A DNA stretch of 61,886 bases from Bacteroides muris (ex Afrizal et al. 2022). Its GTDB lineage: Bacteria; Bacteroidota; Bacteroidia; Bacteroidales; Bacteroidaceae. A program made the position numbers and the translations under genes. Positions within the stretch are counted from its first letter, which is position 1, and the number at the start of each line of letters is the position of its first letter. The stretch lies in NCBI RefSeq assembly GCF_004793475.1, contig NZ_SRYZ01000022.1:1-61886 (forward strand), in the 5' to 3' direction. Of the stretch, positions 25,348-35,559 are shown piece after piece. The notes below the pieces were generated by a model that was not told the origin of the DNA, made no database searches, and was given only the letters and a program-made list of their open reading frames with translations.

Positions 25348-28300
25348 TTATACCGGTTCTATGTTGTTCTCTTCTACATACCATAAGTAGCCCTGTATAT
25401 TTTCTGCGGCATACCCCATGCGGGCTAGCAGTTGCATGTATCCTTGCACTTGTTTGTTGTACTTCTTGTTCGGCTTTCCGAACTTGAAGTCCACCACTAC
25501 GATTTCTTCACCGCGCATCATCACGCGGTCCGGGCGGCGCGTCCGCAGTTCGCCGTTCTCCTGCCAGATGATGTCGCATTCATTGAACAGCTGCCATGTT
25601 CCTGAATACCAGTCCTTGACTTGTGGCAGAGAAAAGGCGCGTTGGGTGAGGTCGCGTATTTCTTCTTCCGTCTCACTCCGTCCAATCACACCTTCAAAGA
25701 TGAGCTGGCTGATGGCATTGTCAATGTCTTCTTCCGTTTCGATAGCGGAGAATAGGGTATGCAGCAAACGTCCCCGGTTGATGAAGCGCTGGTTGGATTC
25801 TGCTTCGTCCACTCCTGCTATGAAGTCTGCCGAACGGTTGGATTGGCGGAATTCGATGTCGTGGAGCATGCTTTCCATGTGGACGGGCAGTTTGACTGGC
25901 TTTTGCGAAAATCTGTTAACCGGTTGCTGTTCGTAAACCTTAGGGTTACGTTCGCAGCATAGAGGTTTGGCTTCGTCATCAGCAGGATTGTCTGCGTCAT
26001 GTTGTGAAACGGGGGCGGGAGAGGGGCAAATCTTGCCGTTCTCGTATATGGTAGCCTCTTCGTCCCAACTGCCCGCTCCGTCCTTGGCTATGCGGGGCAG
26101 GGTGTGGGCAAGGAGTTCGGACATGGTTCCCTTCTGTTCCTTCCGGCTCCAGAGAATGAGGTTTTTGCCGGCACGGGTAAAGGCCACATATAACAAATTC
26201 AGATTGTCTACCCACAGTTGAAGTCGTTCGTGCAGATAGTCTTGCCGGTATATGGATTCCGCCATGGTGGCGGAATAGTTCACCGGCACTAGGCTGATGG
26301 CATTATAAGGCTCTTCCGGCGGTACGCACCACACCAGCTGGTTGTTGGTTTCGTTCTCCAGCTTCCAGTCGCAGAAGGGAATCAGTACGGTATGGAATTC
26401 CAGTCCTTTGGACTTATGGATGGAGAGGATGCGTATACCGTCCGTCTCACCGCTGGGGATGGTCTTGTTGCAAAGGGTTTCGTCCCAGTAGCGTATGAAG
26501 CTGTCCAGTTCGGAAGAGTTGCTTTGCAGATACTCCGTCACAGCATCGAAGAAGGAGAAGAGGTAGGCATCTTGCTTTTCAATACGGCTCATGCCGAAGA
26601 TGCTGAACAGTTCTTCCAGCAACTCATACAAGGGCATCAGGCGCAGCGTTTCCCGCCGGGAGGTAAAAGCTTCGGGAAGGGGAGCCGTGTCTTCTTGCTG
26701 CTCGTCGTTGGTCTTTTGTAATTTGCAATTCTCCATTAACGAAGCCTCCGCAATCTTGTTTTCCGGATTCGACAGGCAGCGCAGGGCATCCATCAGCATG
26801 CAGATGGAAAGGGAAGCATTCAGCCGGAAAGCTTCGTCGGACACGACAGAGAGATGCAGTTCTTTGTCAAAATAGTCGGCTATTGGCGGGATATTCTTGT
26901 TCTTGCGGACAAGGATGGTGATGTCATTCAGTGCTACGCCTTCCTCCTGTAGCCGTTGTACCTCTTCTCCTAAGGCGAGAAGGGTTTGCTCTGTATAGTT
27001 GTGTTCATCATCCGGTTCAAGGAAGGCGGCTTTTACATAGCCGTATTCCTTGCTCTTGGGCGATTCCTGCACTACGTCGGCATAAGCGCGTTTCAGGGGT
27101 AGGCAATCCTCTTTCAGCTCGTTCAGATGCAGTGCGTTGAGGTGGTCTATGGCAGCCGTAAATACTTGGTTGTTGAAACGGATGATGTTCGTTTCGCTAC
27201 GCCGGTTTGTCTTTAAGGTTTCCACACGGACGGGAAAGTTGTTTAATGGAGAACTTGATTCTCCACTCTCCATTTTCAATTCTTCATTGCCCAAACTGTT
27301 CAGTATTCCCCAGTCTCCGTTGCGCCAGCGGTAGATGGACTGCTTCACGTCTCCCACAATCAGACTGTCGGCTCCTTGCGAAAGTCCTTCGAGCAACAGT
27401 AGGCGGAAGTTGTCCCATTGCATGCGGCTGGTATCCTGGAATTCGTCAATCATGACGTTGCGTATGTTGGCGCCGATTTTCTCGAAGACGAACGAAGAGT
27501 CACCCTCGCGCACCAACTTGTGCAGCAGAGCGTTGGTGTCCGACAATAGAAAGCGGTTATGCTCTCGGTTCAGCGTACGTACCTCTTCGTCGATGTGATT
27601 GAGAAGTTGCAGTTTGTTGAGGTGCTGGAGCGAGAGGCGGCAACTGTTCAGCGTACGGTTGCGTTGCGGACGCATTCTTTCAGCTTCCTGCAGTAAAGGC
27701 ATCAGGCTGGTTTCTGCCAGACGGAGGATGTCGTCCTTCCGTGCAGACGTTTTTGTTGCCCAGTTTTTTGCATCAGCCAAGCTGTTTTGCAGGGTGGCGT
27801 TCAGCACTTCCTTGTCCGACAGTCTGCCGTCGCGCAGCTTGCGGAAGTAGCTGCCTATGCCTCGGGCGCCTCCCTTCAAGTCTTCGGGAGTGAGTGCATG
27901 CCCTTCCAGTTCGCCCTCAAACTGGTCGCAGAAGCTTTTCATCTGTTCCAGGGCTTCGGTCTCCATGTCGCGCAACACATCCCGGTAGAGTCTCAGCGTG
28001 TTCGGAGTACGCAGGCATTGCCGCAGCTTTTCGCCGCGTTCTATGTAGCTTTCATCAAAGATGTTTCGTCCGAAGCTTTTCACTTCGTTCGAGACATTCC
28101 AGCGTTTGTCGTCGCGGATGCGCTCGTCGATGTAGTCCAGCAGCCATGCCAGTACGGGAGAAGTGGGGGTGAGCTTCTCGATGAGGCTGTCTACGGCATC
28201 ACTCAGCACTTCACTGTTGTTCAGCTCTATGTTCAGGTTAGGACTCAGCTCCAGTTCGCGAGCAAGGTTACGCATCACGGATTGAAAAAAGGAGTCGATG

Positions 28301-28647
28301 GTTTCCACGCGGAAACGGCTGTAGTCATGCAGCATGTATTGCAGTGCCATGCCGGCCCGTTGGCGGATGTCCTCGTCCGTCAATTCGTCTCCACTCTCTC
28401 CTTGAGCTTTTAAATTATAATTCTTAATTCTTTCCAGGTATGCTTCGGAAGACGGTTCTCCCTTCCAGATGCCGTAAAGCTGTGTCAGTATGCGTTCCTT
28501 CATCTCTGCCGTGGCCTTGTTGGTGAAGGTTACGGCAAGTATCTGCCGGTAGGCGCGTGGATTGATTATCAAATGCTTGATGTATTCCACGGCTAGCGTG
28601 AAGGTTTTGCCGGAACCGGCAGAGGCTTTATATACTAATAATTCCAT
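25348..28647 (-). CDS. AddA-like UvrD/Rep-family helicase-nuclease
   Basis: A 1099-residue superfamily 1 helicase. Motif I is KASAGSGKTFTLAVEY (about 7-22), followed by AVTFTNKATAEMKERI (Ia), IDEFQDTSRMQWDN (II), GDVKQSIYRWRNGD (III) and LSIHKSKGLEFHTVLIP (V). The C-terminus carries a PD-(D/E)XK-type nuclease region (RRPDRVMMRGEEIVVVDFKF). It acts in double-strand-break end processing with the AddB-like protein. The ATG at 28647 (MELLVYKAS) is preferred over an earlier in-frame start 13 codons upstream because the P-loop then sits at the N-terminus. Confidence 0.92.
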   Translation of the reverse strand: MELLVYKASAGSGKTFTLAVEYIKHLIINPRAYRQILAVTFTNKATAEMKERILTQLYGIWKGEPSSEAYLERIKNYNLKAQGESGDELTDEDIRQRAGMALQYMLHDYSRFRVETIDSFFQSVMRNLARELELSPNLNIELNNSEVLSDAVDSLIEKLTPTSPVLAWLLDYIDERIRDDKRWNVSNEVKSFGRNIFDESYIERGEKLRQCLRTPNTLRLYRDVLRDMETEALEQMKSFCDQFEGELEGHALTPEDLKGGARGIGSYFRKLRDGRLSDKEVLNATLQNSLADAKNWATKTSARKDDILRLAETSLMPLLQEAERMRPQRNRTLNSCRLSLQHLNKLQLLNHIDEEVRTLNREHNRFLLSDTNALLHKLVREGDSSFVFEKIGANIRNVMIDEFQDTSRMQWDNFRLLLLEGLSQGADSLIVGDVKQSIYRWRNGDWGILNSLGNEELKMESGESSSPLNNFPVRVETLKTNRRSETNIIRFNNQVFTAAIDHLNALHLNELKEDCLPLKRAYADVVQESPKSKEYGYVKAAFLEPDDEHNYTEQTLLALGEEVQRLQEEGVALNDITILVRKNKNIPPIADYFDKELHLSVVSDEAFRLNASLSICMLMDALRCLSNPENKIAEASLMENCKLQKTNDEQQEDTAPLPEAFTSRRETLRLMPLYELLEELFSIFGMSRIEKQDAYLFSFFDAVTEYLQSNSSELDSFIRYWDETLCNKTIPSGETDGIRILSIHKSKGLEFHTVLIPFCDWKLENETNNQLVWCVPPEEPYNAISLVPVNYSATMAESIYRQDYLHERLQLWVDNLNLLYVAFTRAGKNLILWSRKEQKGTMSELLAHTLPRIAKDGAGSWDEEATIYENGKICPSPAPVSQHDADNPADDEAKPLCCERNPKVYEQQPVNRFSQKPVKLPVHMESMLHDIEFRQSNRSADFIAGVDEAESNQRFINRGRLLHTLFSAIETEEDIDNAISQLIFEGVIGRSETEEEIRDLTQRAFSLPQVKDWYSGTWQLFNECDIIWQENGELRTRRPDRVMMRGEEIVVVDFKFGKPNKKYNKQVQGYMQLLARMGYAAENIQGYLWYVEENNIEPV

Positions 28648-28722
28648 GTAAATCGCTGCATTGAATTTACCTGCAAACGTACACAAAAATAATGAGAAAA
28701 ATAAATGCCGTTCTATCTTTTC

Positions 28723-30783
28723 TCACTTGTCTTTTCCTTTCAACAGTTCCTCCATTTTCAATACCTCGTCGCGATACTGGGCTGCTTCGATAAAATCGAG
28801 TTTCTTGGCTGCTTCCTGCATAAGCTTCCTGGTGCGTTCGATGCTTTTTTCTAGTTGCTTGCGGCTCATGTACTGTACTATAGGGTCGGCAGCCATCGTA
28901 GATGTACTTTCTTGTTCCACATAGGGGCGGGGAGTGCTGGAAGTGAACTTCTCGCTGCTGAGGACGGCTTCGCCGGAAACCTTGTCGGTAACAAATACAT
29001 TGAGGTTCTTCGCTTTCTTGATTTGCTGTGGCGTGATGCCGTGCTCTTCGTTGTACTTCAACTGCTTCTCGCGACGGCGGTTGGTCTCGTCGATGGTCAG
29101 TTGCATGCTGTCCGTTATCTTGTCGGCATACATGATGACCATGCCGTTCACGTTACGGGCGGCACGTCCGGCAGTCTGTGTCAGTGAACGGTGGGAACGG
29201 AGGAACCCCTCCTTGTCAGCATCAAGAATGGCAACAAGAGAGACCTCTGGCAGGTCGAGACCTTCACGTAGCAGATTGACCCCGACAAGTACATCGTAGA
29301 TACCCTCGCGCAAGTCACCCATAATCTTCACACGTTCCAAAGTATCTACGTCGCTGTGGATATAATTACACTTCACGTTATTGTTCAGCAGATATTCGGT
29401 CAGTTCTTCGGCCATTCGTTTGGTGAGGGTGGTGACAAGGGTTCGCTCGCTCTTTTCGATGCGTACCTGGATTTCTTCCATCAGGTCGTCTATCTGGTTG
29501 TGGCTGGGACGCACCTCGATGATAGGGTCCAGGAGTCCGGTCGGGCGGATGACCTGCTCCACTACGATGCCTTCGGATTTCATCAGCTCATAGTCTGCCG
29601 GTGTGGCGCTGACGTAAATCACTTGCTTGGCCATCTCTTCGAATTCATCGAACTTCAGCGGGCGGTTGTCCATGGCAGCCGGTAGGCGGAAACCGTATTC
29701 CACCAGGTTTATCTTGCGGGCACGGTCACCTCCATACATGGCACGTATCTGCGGGACGCTGACGTGGCTTTCGTCAATGACTATCAGGAAATCTTCAGGG
29801 AAGAAATCCAGCAAGCAGTAGGGGCGGGTACCGGCAGCACGTCCGTCAAAGTAGCGCGAGTAATTCTCAATGCCGGAGCAATGTCCCAATTCGCGTATCA
29901 TTTCCATGTCGTAGGTTACCCGTTCCTGCAAGCGCTTGGCCTCGAATGGACGACCTTCGTTTTCAAACCATTGCACCTGTTTGTGCAGGTCGTCCTCTAT
30001 CTCGTGTATGGCACGCAACGTGGCTTCTTTGGTAGTCATGAAGAGGTTGGCGGGATAAATCTTATAGGCGTCGAACCTGGCGACGGTGATGCCGCTCATG
30101 GGGTTCACTTCCTCGATGCTGTCTATCTCGTCTCCCCAAAAGGTGACGCGCAGCAGGTTGTCGGCGTAAGCCAGGTAAATGTCCACTGTGTCGCCTTTCA
30201 CGCGGAAGTTGCCGCGGTTCAGGTCTATGTCATTGCGTACGTAAAGACTGTCTACCAAGCGTCGCAGGAAGACATTGCGGCTGAAGTTCCTGCCTTGCTG
30301 CACTTCGATGACGTTGTTGTAGAAGTCTGCCGGGTTTCCCATGCCGTAGATGCACGAAACGGAAGATACTACCACCACGTCTTTCCTGCCCGAAAGCAGG
30401 GCCGAGGTTGCGGCAAGACGCAACTTGTCTATCTCGTCGTTAATGGCGAGGTCCTTTTCTATGTAAGTGTCCGAAGACGGCAGATAGGCTTCGGGCTGGT
30501 AATAATCGTAGTAGGATACATAATATTCCACAGCATTGTTCGGGAAGAATCCCTTGAACTCGCTATACAGCTGGGTGGCCAGCGTCTTGTTGTGGCTCAA
30601 TATCAGTGTGGGCTTGTTGATGTTGGCAATGACATTGGCTATGGTGAATGTCTTTCCGGAACCGGTGACACCGAGTAATGTCTGTGCGGGGAGTCCCTCG
30701 CGCACACCCTCGGTCAGCTGTGCGATGGCCTCCGGCTGGTCACCGGTGGGCTGGTAGGCAGATGTCAGTTCGAATTTGCTCAT
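28723..30783 (-). CDS. uvrB: Excinuclease ABC subunit UvrB
   Basis: A 686-residue UvrB, the damage-verification helicase of nucleotide excision repair. It has the Walker A loop [16 protein letters not shown] (about 36-51), the beta-hairpin region [20 protein letters not shown], the helicase motif [18 protein letters not shown] near residue 545, and a C-terminal UVR motif (about 640-680) that binds UvrA and UvrC. Length and motifs are normal. It is divergent from the phenylacetate-CoA ligase gene. Confidence 0.97.
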   Translation of the reverse strand: MSKFELTSAYQPTGDQPEAIAQLTEGVREGLPAQTLLGVTGSGKTFTIANVIANINKPTLILSHNKTLATQLYSEFKGFFPNNAVEYYVSYYDYYQPEAYLPSSDTYIEKDLAINDEIDKLRLAATSALLSGRKDVVVVSSVSCIYGMGNPADFYNNVIEVQQGRNFSRNVFLRRLVDSLYVRNDIDLNRGNFRVKGDTVDIYLAYADNLLRVTFWGDEIDSIEEVNPMSGITVARFDAYKIYPANLFMTTKEATLRAIHEIEDDLHKQVQWFENEGRPFEAKRLQERVTYDMEMIRELGHCSGIENYSRYFDGRAAGTRPYCLLDFFPEDFLIVIDESHVSVPQIRAMYGGDRARKINLVEYGFRLPAAMDNRPLKFDEFEEMAKQVIYVSATPADYELMKSEGIVVEQVIRPTGLLDPIIEVRPSHNQIDDLMEEIQVRIEKSERTLVTTLTKRMAEELTEYLLNNNVKCNYIHSDVDTLERVKIMGDLREGIYDVLVGVNLLREGLDLPEVSLVAILDADKEGFLRSHRSLTQTAGRAARNVNGMVIMYADKITDSMQLTIDETNRRREKQLKYNEEHGITPQQIKKAKNLNVFVTDKVSGEAVLSSEKFTSSTPRPYVEQESTSTMAADPIVQYMSRKQLEKSIERTRKLMQEAAKKLDFIEAAQYRDEVLKMEELLKGKDK

Positions 30784-30819
30784 TGTCTCTTTTTTAATGC
30801 GGCAATATTCGGCAAAATC

Positions 30820-30852
30820 TTTGAGATAAACAAAATTTTTTTGTTTACTTTG
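30820..30852 (+). promoter_or_regulatory. Promoter of the phenylacetate-CoA ligase gene
   Basis: TTTG (30820-30823), 21 nt, then TTACTTTG (30845-30852), one base off the TAnnTTTG consensus, 48 nt before ATG 30900. Confidence 0.6.
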
Positions 30853-30899
30853 CAGCTATATTGATAACAACCATTAATAATTGTAATACAACGAAGAAC

Positions 30900-32198
30900 A
30901 TGATTTGGAATGAAAGTATTGAATGCATGGACCGCGAGAGCCTTCGTAAAATCCAGAGTATTCGCCTCAAAAGGACTGTGGAGCGTGTGTATCATGACAC
31001 TCCTTTTTACCGTAAGAAAATGCAGGAACTGGGAATTACTCCTGATGATATAAACAGTATAGATGATATTGTAAAACTGCCTTTTACCACCAAGTATGAC
31101 TTGCGGGACAATTATCCCTTCGGACTTTGTGCAGTACCCATGAGTCAGCTTGTACGTATCCATGCCTCTTCCGGCACTACCGGAAAGCCTACTGTGGTAG
31201 GCTATACCAGAAAAGATCTTTCGGCATGGTCCGAATGCCTTTCACGGGCTTTTACCGCCTATGGTGCCAGTAGCTCGGATATTTTTCAGGTGTCATACGG
31301 TTACGGACTTTTTACCGGCGGACTGGGTGCGCATGCCGGTGCCGAGAATATCGGGGCTTCTGTTATCCCGATGTCCAGTGGCAATACGGAGAAGCAGATT
31401 ACGCTGATGCATGATTTCGGTTCTACTGTACTCTGCTGTACACCCTCATACGCCCTCTATTTGGCAGATGCCATCAAGGACTCCGGTCTTCCCCGCGAAG
31501 AGTTCAGGTTGAAAATAGGAGCATTCGGTGCTGAGCCGTGGACCGAAAGTATGCGTCGGGATATTGAAACTAAATTGGGTATCAAGGCCTTCGATATTTA
31601 CGGACTTAGCGAGATTGCCGGTCCCGGTGTGGGCTATGAATGCGAGTGCCAGCATGGCACCCACCTCAATGAAGACCATTACTTCCCCGAAATTGTAGAC
31701 CCGAAGACTCTTGAGCCGGTTGCTCCCGGCCAGACAGGTGAATTGGTGTTCACTCACCTTACGAAAGAGGGTATGCCGCTGTTGCGTTACCGCACAAAGG
31801 ACCTCACTGCTCTGCATTATGAAAAATGCTCCTGCGGACGTACCTTGGTTCGTATGGACCGTATCTTGGGACGTAGTGATGATATGCTGATTATCCGTGG
31901 TGTCAACGTATTCCCCACGCAGATAGAGTCTGTCATTCTCGAAATGCCGGAATTCGAGCCTCACTATCTCTTGCTGGTAGACCGCAAGAACAATACCGAT
32001 ACCATGGAGTTGCAGGTTGAAGTTCGCCCTGAATACTATTCCGACGAAATCAACAAGATGTTGGCTCTGAAGAAGAAGCTCGTAGCCCGCCTGCAGAGTG
32101 TACTCGGCCTCGGCGTAGATGTCCGTCTGGTAGAACCACGCAGTATTGAGCGCAGCGTAGGCAAGGCAAAGCGCGTCATCGACAACCGAAAGCTTTAA
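30900..32198 (+). CDS. Phenylacetate-CoA ligase family protein
   Basis: A 432-residue adenylate-forming enzyme of the PaaK family. It shows the AMP-binding signature HASSGTTGKPTVVGYT (about 94-109), YGLSEIAGPGVGYECE and the C-terminal IEVRP-type lid with the catalytic lysine region RSVGKAKRVIDNRKL. It would activate an aryl-acetate to its CoA thioester in the cytoplasm. In Bacteroides it is followed by an ACT protein and is often linked to aryl-acetate or indole-acetate metabolism rather than a full degradation pathway, since no paa genes are present here. ATG 30900 is chosen over a start 13 codons upstream. Confidence 0.93.
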   Translation: MIWNESIECMDRESLRKIQSIRLKRTVERVYHDTPFYRKKMQELGITPDDINSIDDIVKLPFTTKYDLRDNYPFGLCAVPMSQLVRIHASSGTTGKPTVVGYTRKDLSAWSECLSRAFTAYGASSSDIFQVSYGYGLFTGGLGAHAGAENIGASVIPMSSGNTEKQITLMHDFGSTVLCCTPSYALYLADAIKDSGLPREEFRLKIGAFGAEPWTESMRRDIETKLGIKAFDIYGLSEIAGPGVGYECECQHGTHLNEDHYFPEIVDPKTLEPVAPGQTGELVFTHLTKEGMPLLRYRTKDLTALHYEKCSCGRTLVRMDRILGRSDDMLIIRGVNVFPTQIESVILEMPEFEPHYLLLVDRKNNTDTMELQVEVRPEYYSDEINKMLALKKKLVARLQSVLGLGVDVRLVEPRSIERSVGKAKRVIDNRKL

Positions 32199-32225
32199 TA
32201 ACTTATAACTTATAACTCAATAATC

Positions 32226-32651
32226 ATGGTAGCAAAACAACTTTCCATTTTTCTGGAGAACAAGTCCGGCCGCCTCACGGAGGTGACTGAAGTTCTTGCA
32301 AAAGAAGGTGTCAACCTTTCTGCTCTATGTATTGCAGAGAATGCCGATTTCGGTATCCTTCGTGGTATTGTTTCCGAACCGGATAAAGCATATAAGGCTT
32401 TGAAAAATAATCACTTCGCTGTGAATGTGACAGATGTAGTAGGGATCAGTTGTCCTAATATCCCCGGCTCATTGGCAAAAGTACTCCGTTTCCTATCCGA
32501 CGAAGGTGTCTTCATCGAGTATATGTATTCTTTTGCCAACGGTGAAACGGCCAATGTTATCATCCGTCCCAACGACATGGATAATTGTATCCGTGTATTG
32601 ACAGAAAAAAAGGTCGATTTGTTGGCGGCAAGTGACTTGTATAAGCTGTGA
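32226..32651 (+). CDS. ACT domain-containing protein
   Basis: A 141-residue protein made of two ACT domains: residues about 4-70 (KQLSIFLENKSGRLTEVTEV, then LSALCIAENADFGILRGIV) and about 72-141 (VVGISCPNIPGSLAKVL onward). ACT pairs bind amino acids or related ligands as regulators. It lies 27 nt after the ligase gene, probably co-transcribed, and may sense the aromatic acid or amino acid connected to that enzyme. Confidence 0.92.
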   Translation: MVAKQLSIFLENKSGRLTEVTEVLAKEGVNLSALCIAENADFGILRGIVSEPDKAYKALKNNHFAVNVTDVVGISCPNIPGSLAKVLRFLSDEGVFIEYMYSFANGETANVIIRPNDMDNCIRVLTEKKVDLLAASDLYKL

Positions 32652-32742
32652 AATAGTGGTTAGGGATAATCCCTAATCCCTAACCGTTAATCCCTGTTTC
32701 TAACCCGTTCATCTGGTTTTTGAAAAATTAAGGCTCGTATCG

Positions 32743-32773
32743 TTGCTTTATTCGATGCGAACCTCTATCTTTG
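32743..32773 (+). promoter_or_regulatory. Promoter of bamD
   Basis: TTG (32743-32745), 20 nt, then TATCTTTG (32766-32773), 21 nt before the bamD start. This is a close match to the Bacteroides consensus. Confidence 0.75.
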
Positions 32774-32794
32774 CGCATTATTTGAACAAAAGTA

Positions 32795-33610
32795 ATGAAG
32801 AAGAACATCCTAATAACTCTGCTTGCAGCATTGCTGCTCTCCTCGTGTGGAGAATACAATAAATTGCTGAAAAGCACGGATTATGAATACAAGTACGAGG
32901 CGGCAAAAAATTACTTCGCAAAAGGTCAGTACAACCGTGCTGCTACTTTGCTCAACGAATTGATTGCCATTCTCAAAGGTACTGATAAGGCGGAGGAATC
33001 CCTCTATATGCTGGGCATGAGTTACTATAACCAGAAGGATTATCAGACTGCTGCGCAGACTTTCATTCAGTACTACAACGTTTATCCCCGTGGTACATTT
33101 ACAGAATTGGCACGCTTCCATGCCGGTAAAGCTTTGTATCTGGATACTCCGGAGCCGCGTTTGGATCAATCCGGTACATACAGTGCTATCCAACAGTTGC
33201 AGATGTTTATGGAATACTTCCCGCAAAGCTCCAAGAAAGAGGAGGCGCAGAACATGATATTTGCCTTGCAGGACAAGTTGGTGATGAAGGAATATCTGTC
33301 TGCAAAACTTTATTATAATATGGGTAACTATCTGGGCAATAACTATCAGGCGTGTGTTATCACTGCTCAGAATGCCTTGAAGGATTATCCATATACCAAC
33401 CTGCGTGAAGATTTATCCATTCTTATCTTGCGTGCCAAGTATGAATTGGCTGTATATAGTGTGGAAGATAGAAGAGCGGAACGTTACCGTGAAGCTGTGG
33501 ATGAGTGCTATGCTTTTAAAAACGAATTCCCTGAAAGCAAATATACGAAGGAAGCCGACCGAATCTTCAAGGAGGCACAGAAAATGCTGGGAGAAGGAAG
33601 CGAAGAGTAA
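32795..33610 (+). CDS. bamD: Outer membrane assembly lipoprotein BamD
   Basis: A 271-residue lipoprotein of the BAM complex that inserts beta-barrel proteins into the outer membrane. The signal ends in the lipobox LLSSC (C18). It is followed by TPR-like repeats: YEAAKNYFAKGQYNRAATLL, AEESLYMLGMSYYNQKDYQT and the conserved YPRGTFTELARFHAGKALY. It heads a cluster with RNA polymerase omega and DUF4293. Confidence 0.93.
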   Translation: MKKNILITLLAALLLSSCGEYNKLLKSTDYEYKYEAAKNYFAKGQYNRAATLLNELIAILKGTDKAEESLYMLGMSYYNQKDYQTAAQTFIQYYNVYPRGTFTELARFHAGKALYLDTPEPRLDQSGTYSAIQQLQMFMEYFPQSSKKEEAQNMIFALQDKLVMKEYLSAKLYYNMGNYLGNNYQACVITAQNALKDYPYTNLREDLSILILRAKYELAVYSVEDRRAERYREAVDECYAFKNEFPESKYTKEADRIFKEAQKMLGEGSEE

Positions 33611-33743
33611 TAATAAGAAGGTACCACAGACTGAAAGTTACGAATTGCAAATGGCAAGCATGAATATGCTAAGTGGTTTGTGATTTAAAGTTTATGATTG
33701 ATAAAGTAATTAATAATTTGTAATTAATACGATAGATAAATTT

Positions 33744-34079
33744 ATGGATTACAGAAAGACAAATGCTCCTACTACTACGGTGACCCGTGATATGATGGAG
33801 TTGTGTGAGGATACTGGTAATGTATACGAAAGCGTAGCGATTATCGGAAAACGTGCCAACCAGATTAGTGTGGAAATCAAGAATGACCTTTCCAAAAAGC
33901 TTGCTGAGTTTGCCTCTTACAATGATAATCTGGAAGAAGTGTTCGAAAACCGGGAACAGATTGAGATTTCCCGCTATTACGAAAAACTGCCGAAGCCGAC
34001 ATTGATTGGAACACAAGAGTATATTGAGGGTAAGATTTATTATCGTAACCCGGCTAAGGAAAAAGAAAAATTGCAGTAA
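33744..34079 (+). CDS. rpoZ: DNA-directed RNA polymerase omega subunit (Bacteroidetes type)
   Basis: A 111-residue omega/Rpb6-fold protein. The core NVYESVAIIGKRANQISVEI (about 26-45) is the conserved omega motif, and the C-terminal extension KPTLIGTQEYIEGKIYYRNP is specific to Bacteroidetes. Its stop shares a base with the start of the following DUF4293 gene (TAATG). Confidence 0.9.
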   Translation: MDYRKTNAPTTTVTRDMMELCEDTGNVYESVAIIGKRANQISVEIKNDLSKKLAEFASYNDNLEEVFENREQIEISRYYEKLPKPTLIGTQEYIEGKIYYRNPAKEKEKLQ

Positions 34080-34540
34080 TGATACAGCGTATTCAATCCG
34101 TTTATTTGTTGTTGGTAACTATCTTGCTGGTTGTGACAATCTGTATGCCTGTAGGACAGTTCATTGGAACGGACGGAGTAACGGCACATGTTTTCAAACC
34201 TCTGGGAGTGTCTTTGGCTGGCGGAGGATTTTTGTCTACTTGGGGCTTGTTCGGGATATTGTTGCTCAGTGTGCTTGTTTCCTTCTGTACTATATTCCTT
34301 TTCCGTAACCGTATGTTGCAAATACGTATGACGATCTTTAGCAGTATTCTGCTGATAGGCTACTACATAGCTTTCTGTGTCTTTATGTTCATTTTGAAGG
34401 ATAATTTAGATGCAATGACTTTCCAGCTAGGATGGGCTCTCTGCCTTCCGGTGGTAGCCATCATTCTCAACTATCTGGCTTTTCGTGCCATCTACAAGGA
34501 TGAGGTGATGGTTAAGGCAGCAGATCGTTTAAGAAGATAA
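34079..34540 (+). CDS. DUF4293 family membrane protein
   Basis: A 153-residue inner membrane protein with four predicted spans (about 5-22, 50-72, 80-105 and 115-138). The N-terminus MIQRIQSVYLLLVTILLV identifies the Bacteroidetes family DUF4293, of unknown function. The start overlaps the omega stop, so translation is coupled. The transcript ends at the strong terminator at 34564-34610. Confidence 0.9.
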   Translation: MIQRIQSVYLLLVTILLVVTICMPVGQFIGTDGVTAHVFKPLGVSLAGGGFLSTWGLFGILLLSVLVSFCTIFLFRNRMLQIRMTIFSSILLIGYYIAFCVFMFILKDNLDAMTFQLGWALCLPVVAIILNYLAFRAIYKDEVMVKAADRLRR

Positions 34541-34563
34541 GAAGGGTTTTGATAATTAATAAT

Positions 34564-34610
34564 AAAAGGCAGACCACGTGTTTCATTCGGAATACGTGGT
34601 CTGCCTTTTT
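34564..34610 (+). terminator. Terminator after the bamD cluster
   Basis: A 16-bp stem (34564-34579 with 34594-34609, core GGCAGACCACGT/ACGTGGTCTGCC) with a T run. About 215 nt of sequence follow to the next gene with nothing clear in it. Confidence 0.9.
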
Positions 34611-34826
34611 ACTGGATTTTTCCTTAGACCTTGTCACTTGGGACTACTGCTGTTCCGTATAAGGCGAGCATATAGATATGGGCGTCTGAGACATCTTTTC
34701 AAGTGTGATGGAAGAAAGAGGCGGGAAGTGGGTGAGGGCGGAATATAAAAACGGACAAAAATCCCGGATATCTTAGCAAGAACCTGGGATTTCTGTAGGG
34801 ATAGCTCAGAATACTACTTGAAGGTA

Positions 34827-35528
34827 TTATTTCTTCAAGTCGAACAAATAAGTAATCTTGGCTGTAATAACTCCATGTGCGGAACGTGAGAAAAAGTCCT
34901 TCTTGGTGCTACCATAGAAATCGGACAAAGCATAGTAGTATCTTCCTTCTACAAGGAAATTGCCAGCCTTGGTGCGCAGTTCTATGCCTGCTCCACCTGC
35001 AATGCCGTAGTCAAATTTATTGTCTATGGCCTTTCCGTGCTGTTCCACGGTGATGTGGGTGTAGGAGTCTGCTATAGTACCGTCCCAATCACCGTCTATC
35101 TTTTCACTGTCGCCAAGCAGGAAACCTATCTGTGGACCGGCATGGATAAAGAATTGCAGACCGCGGTTTTTGCCGAATGCCAGATGTGCCAAGAACGGTA
35201 TTTCCACATAGTTCATGGTGCGAGTGTAGCTCAGTGTGGGGTAGTCCTCATAGTACTCATTCCAACCGTGCTGTGAGTAGTTTATTTCAATTTGTGCACC
35301 GCAAATCATACTGAAATATTTCTCAGAGATATATCGGGCTGTCACACCACCGTTGACGCCCATCAGATTCTTCTGCTTGACAGAGGGAGAGAAGCTTACG
35401 CTATTCAGATTGATGCCTCCATTGACGCCGACAGCGAAGTTGTGGCGTTGCTCGCCCACCTGTGCATGCAGAGGCAATACACATGCACACACCAGTAAGG
35501 CGAATATGACGATTGTTTTTAGTTTCAT
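34827..35528 (-). CDS. Outer membrane beta-barrel (PorT-like) protein
   Basis: A 233-residue exported protein. The signal peptide (about 1-22) ends in LHAQ. The rest alternates polar and hydrophobic strands: NFAVGVNGGINLNSVSFSPS, GVNGGVTARYISEKYFSMIC, YVEIPFLAHLAFG, FDYGIAGGAGIELRT. It ends with the aromatic residue pattern of an outer membrane barrel (ITAKITYLFDLKK). The pattern YVEIPFL matches the 'porin family' PorT-like group. The substrate and role are unknown. Confidence 0.85.
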   Translation of the reverse strand: MKLKTIVIFALLVCACVLPLHAQVGEQRHNFAVGVNGGINLNSVSFSPSVKQKNLMGVNGGVTARYISEKYFSMICGAQIEINYSQHGWNEYYEDYPTLSYTRTMNYVEIPFLAHLAFGKNRGLQFFIHAGPQIGFLLGDSEKIDGDWDGTIADSYTHITVEQHGKAIDNKFDYGIAGGAGIELRTKAGNFLVEGRYYYALSDFYGSTKKDFFSRSAHGVITAKITYLFDLKK

Positions 35529-35559
35529 TCGAAAATATAGTTACGAGTTATATGAATCC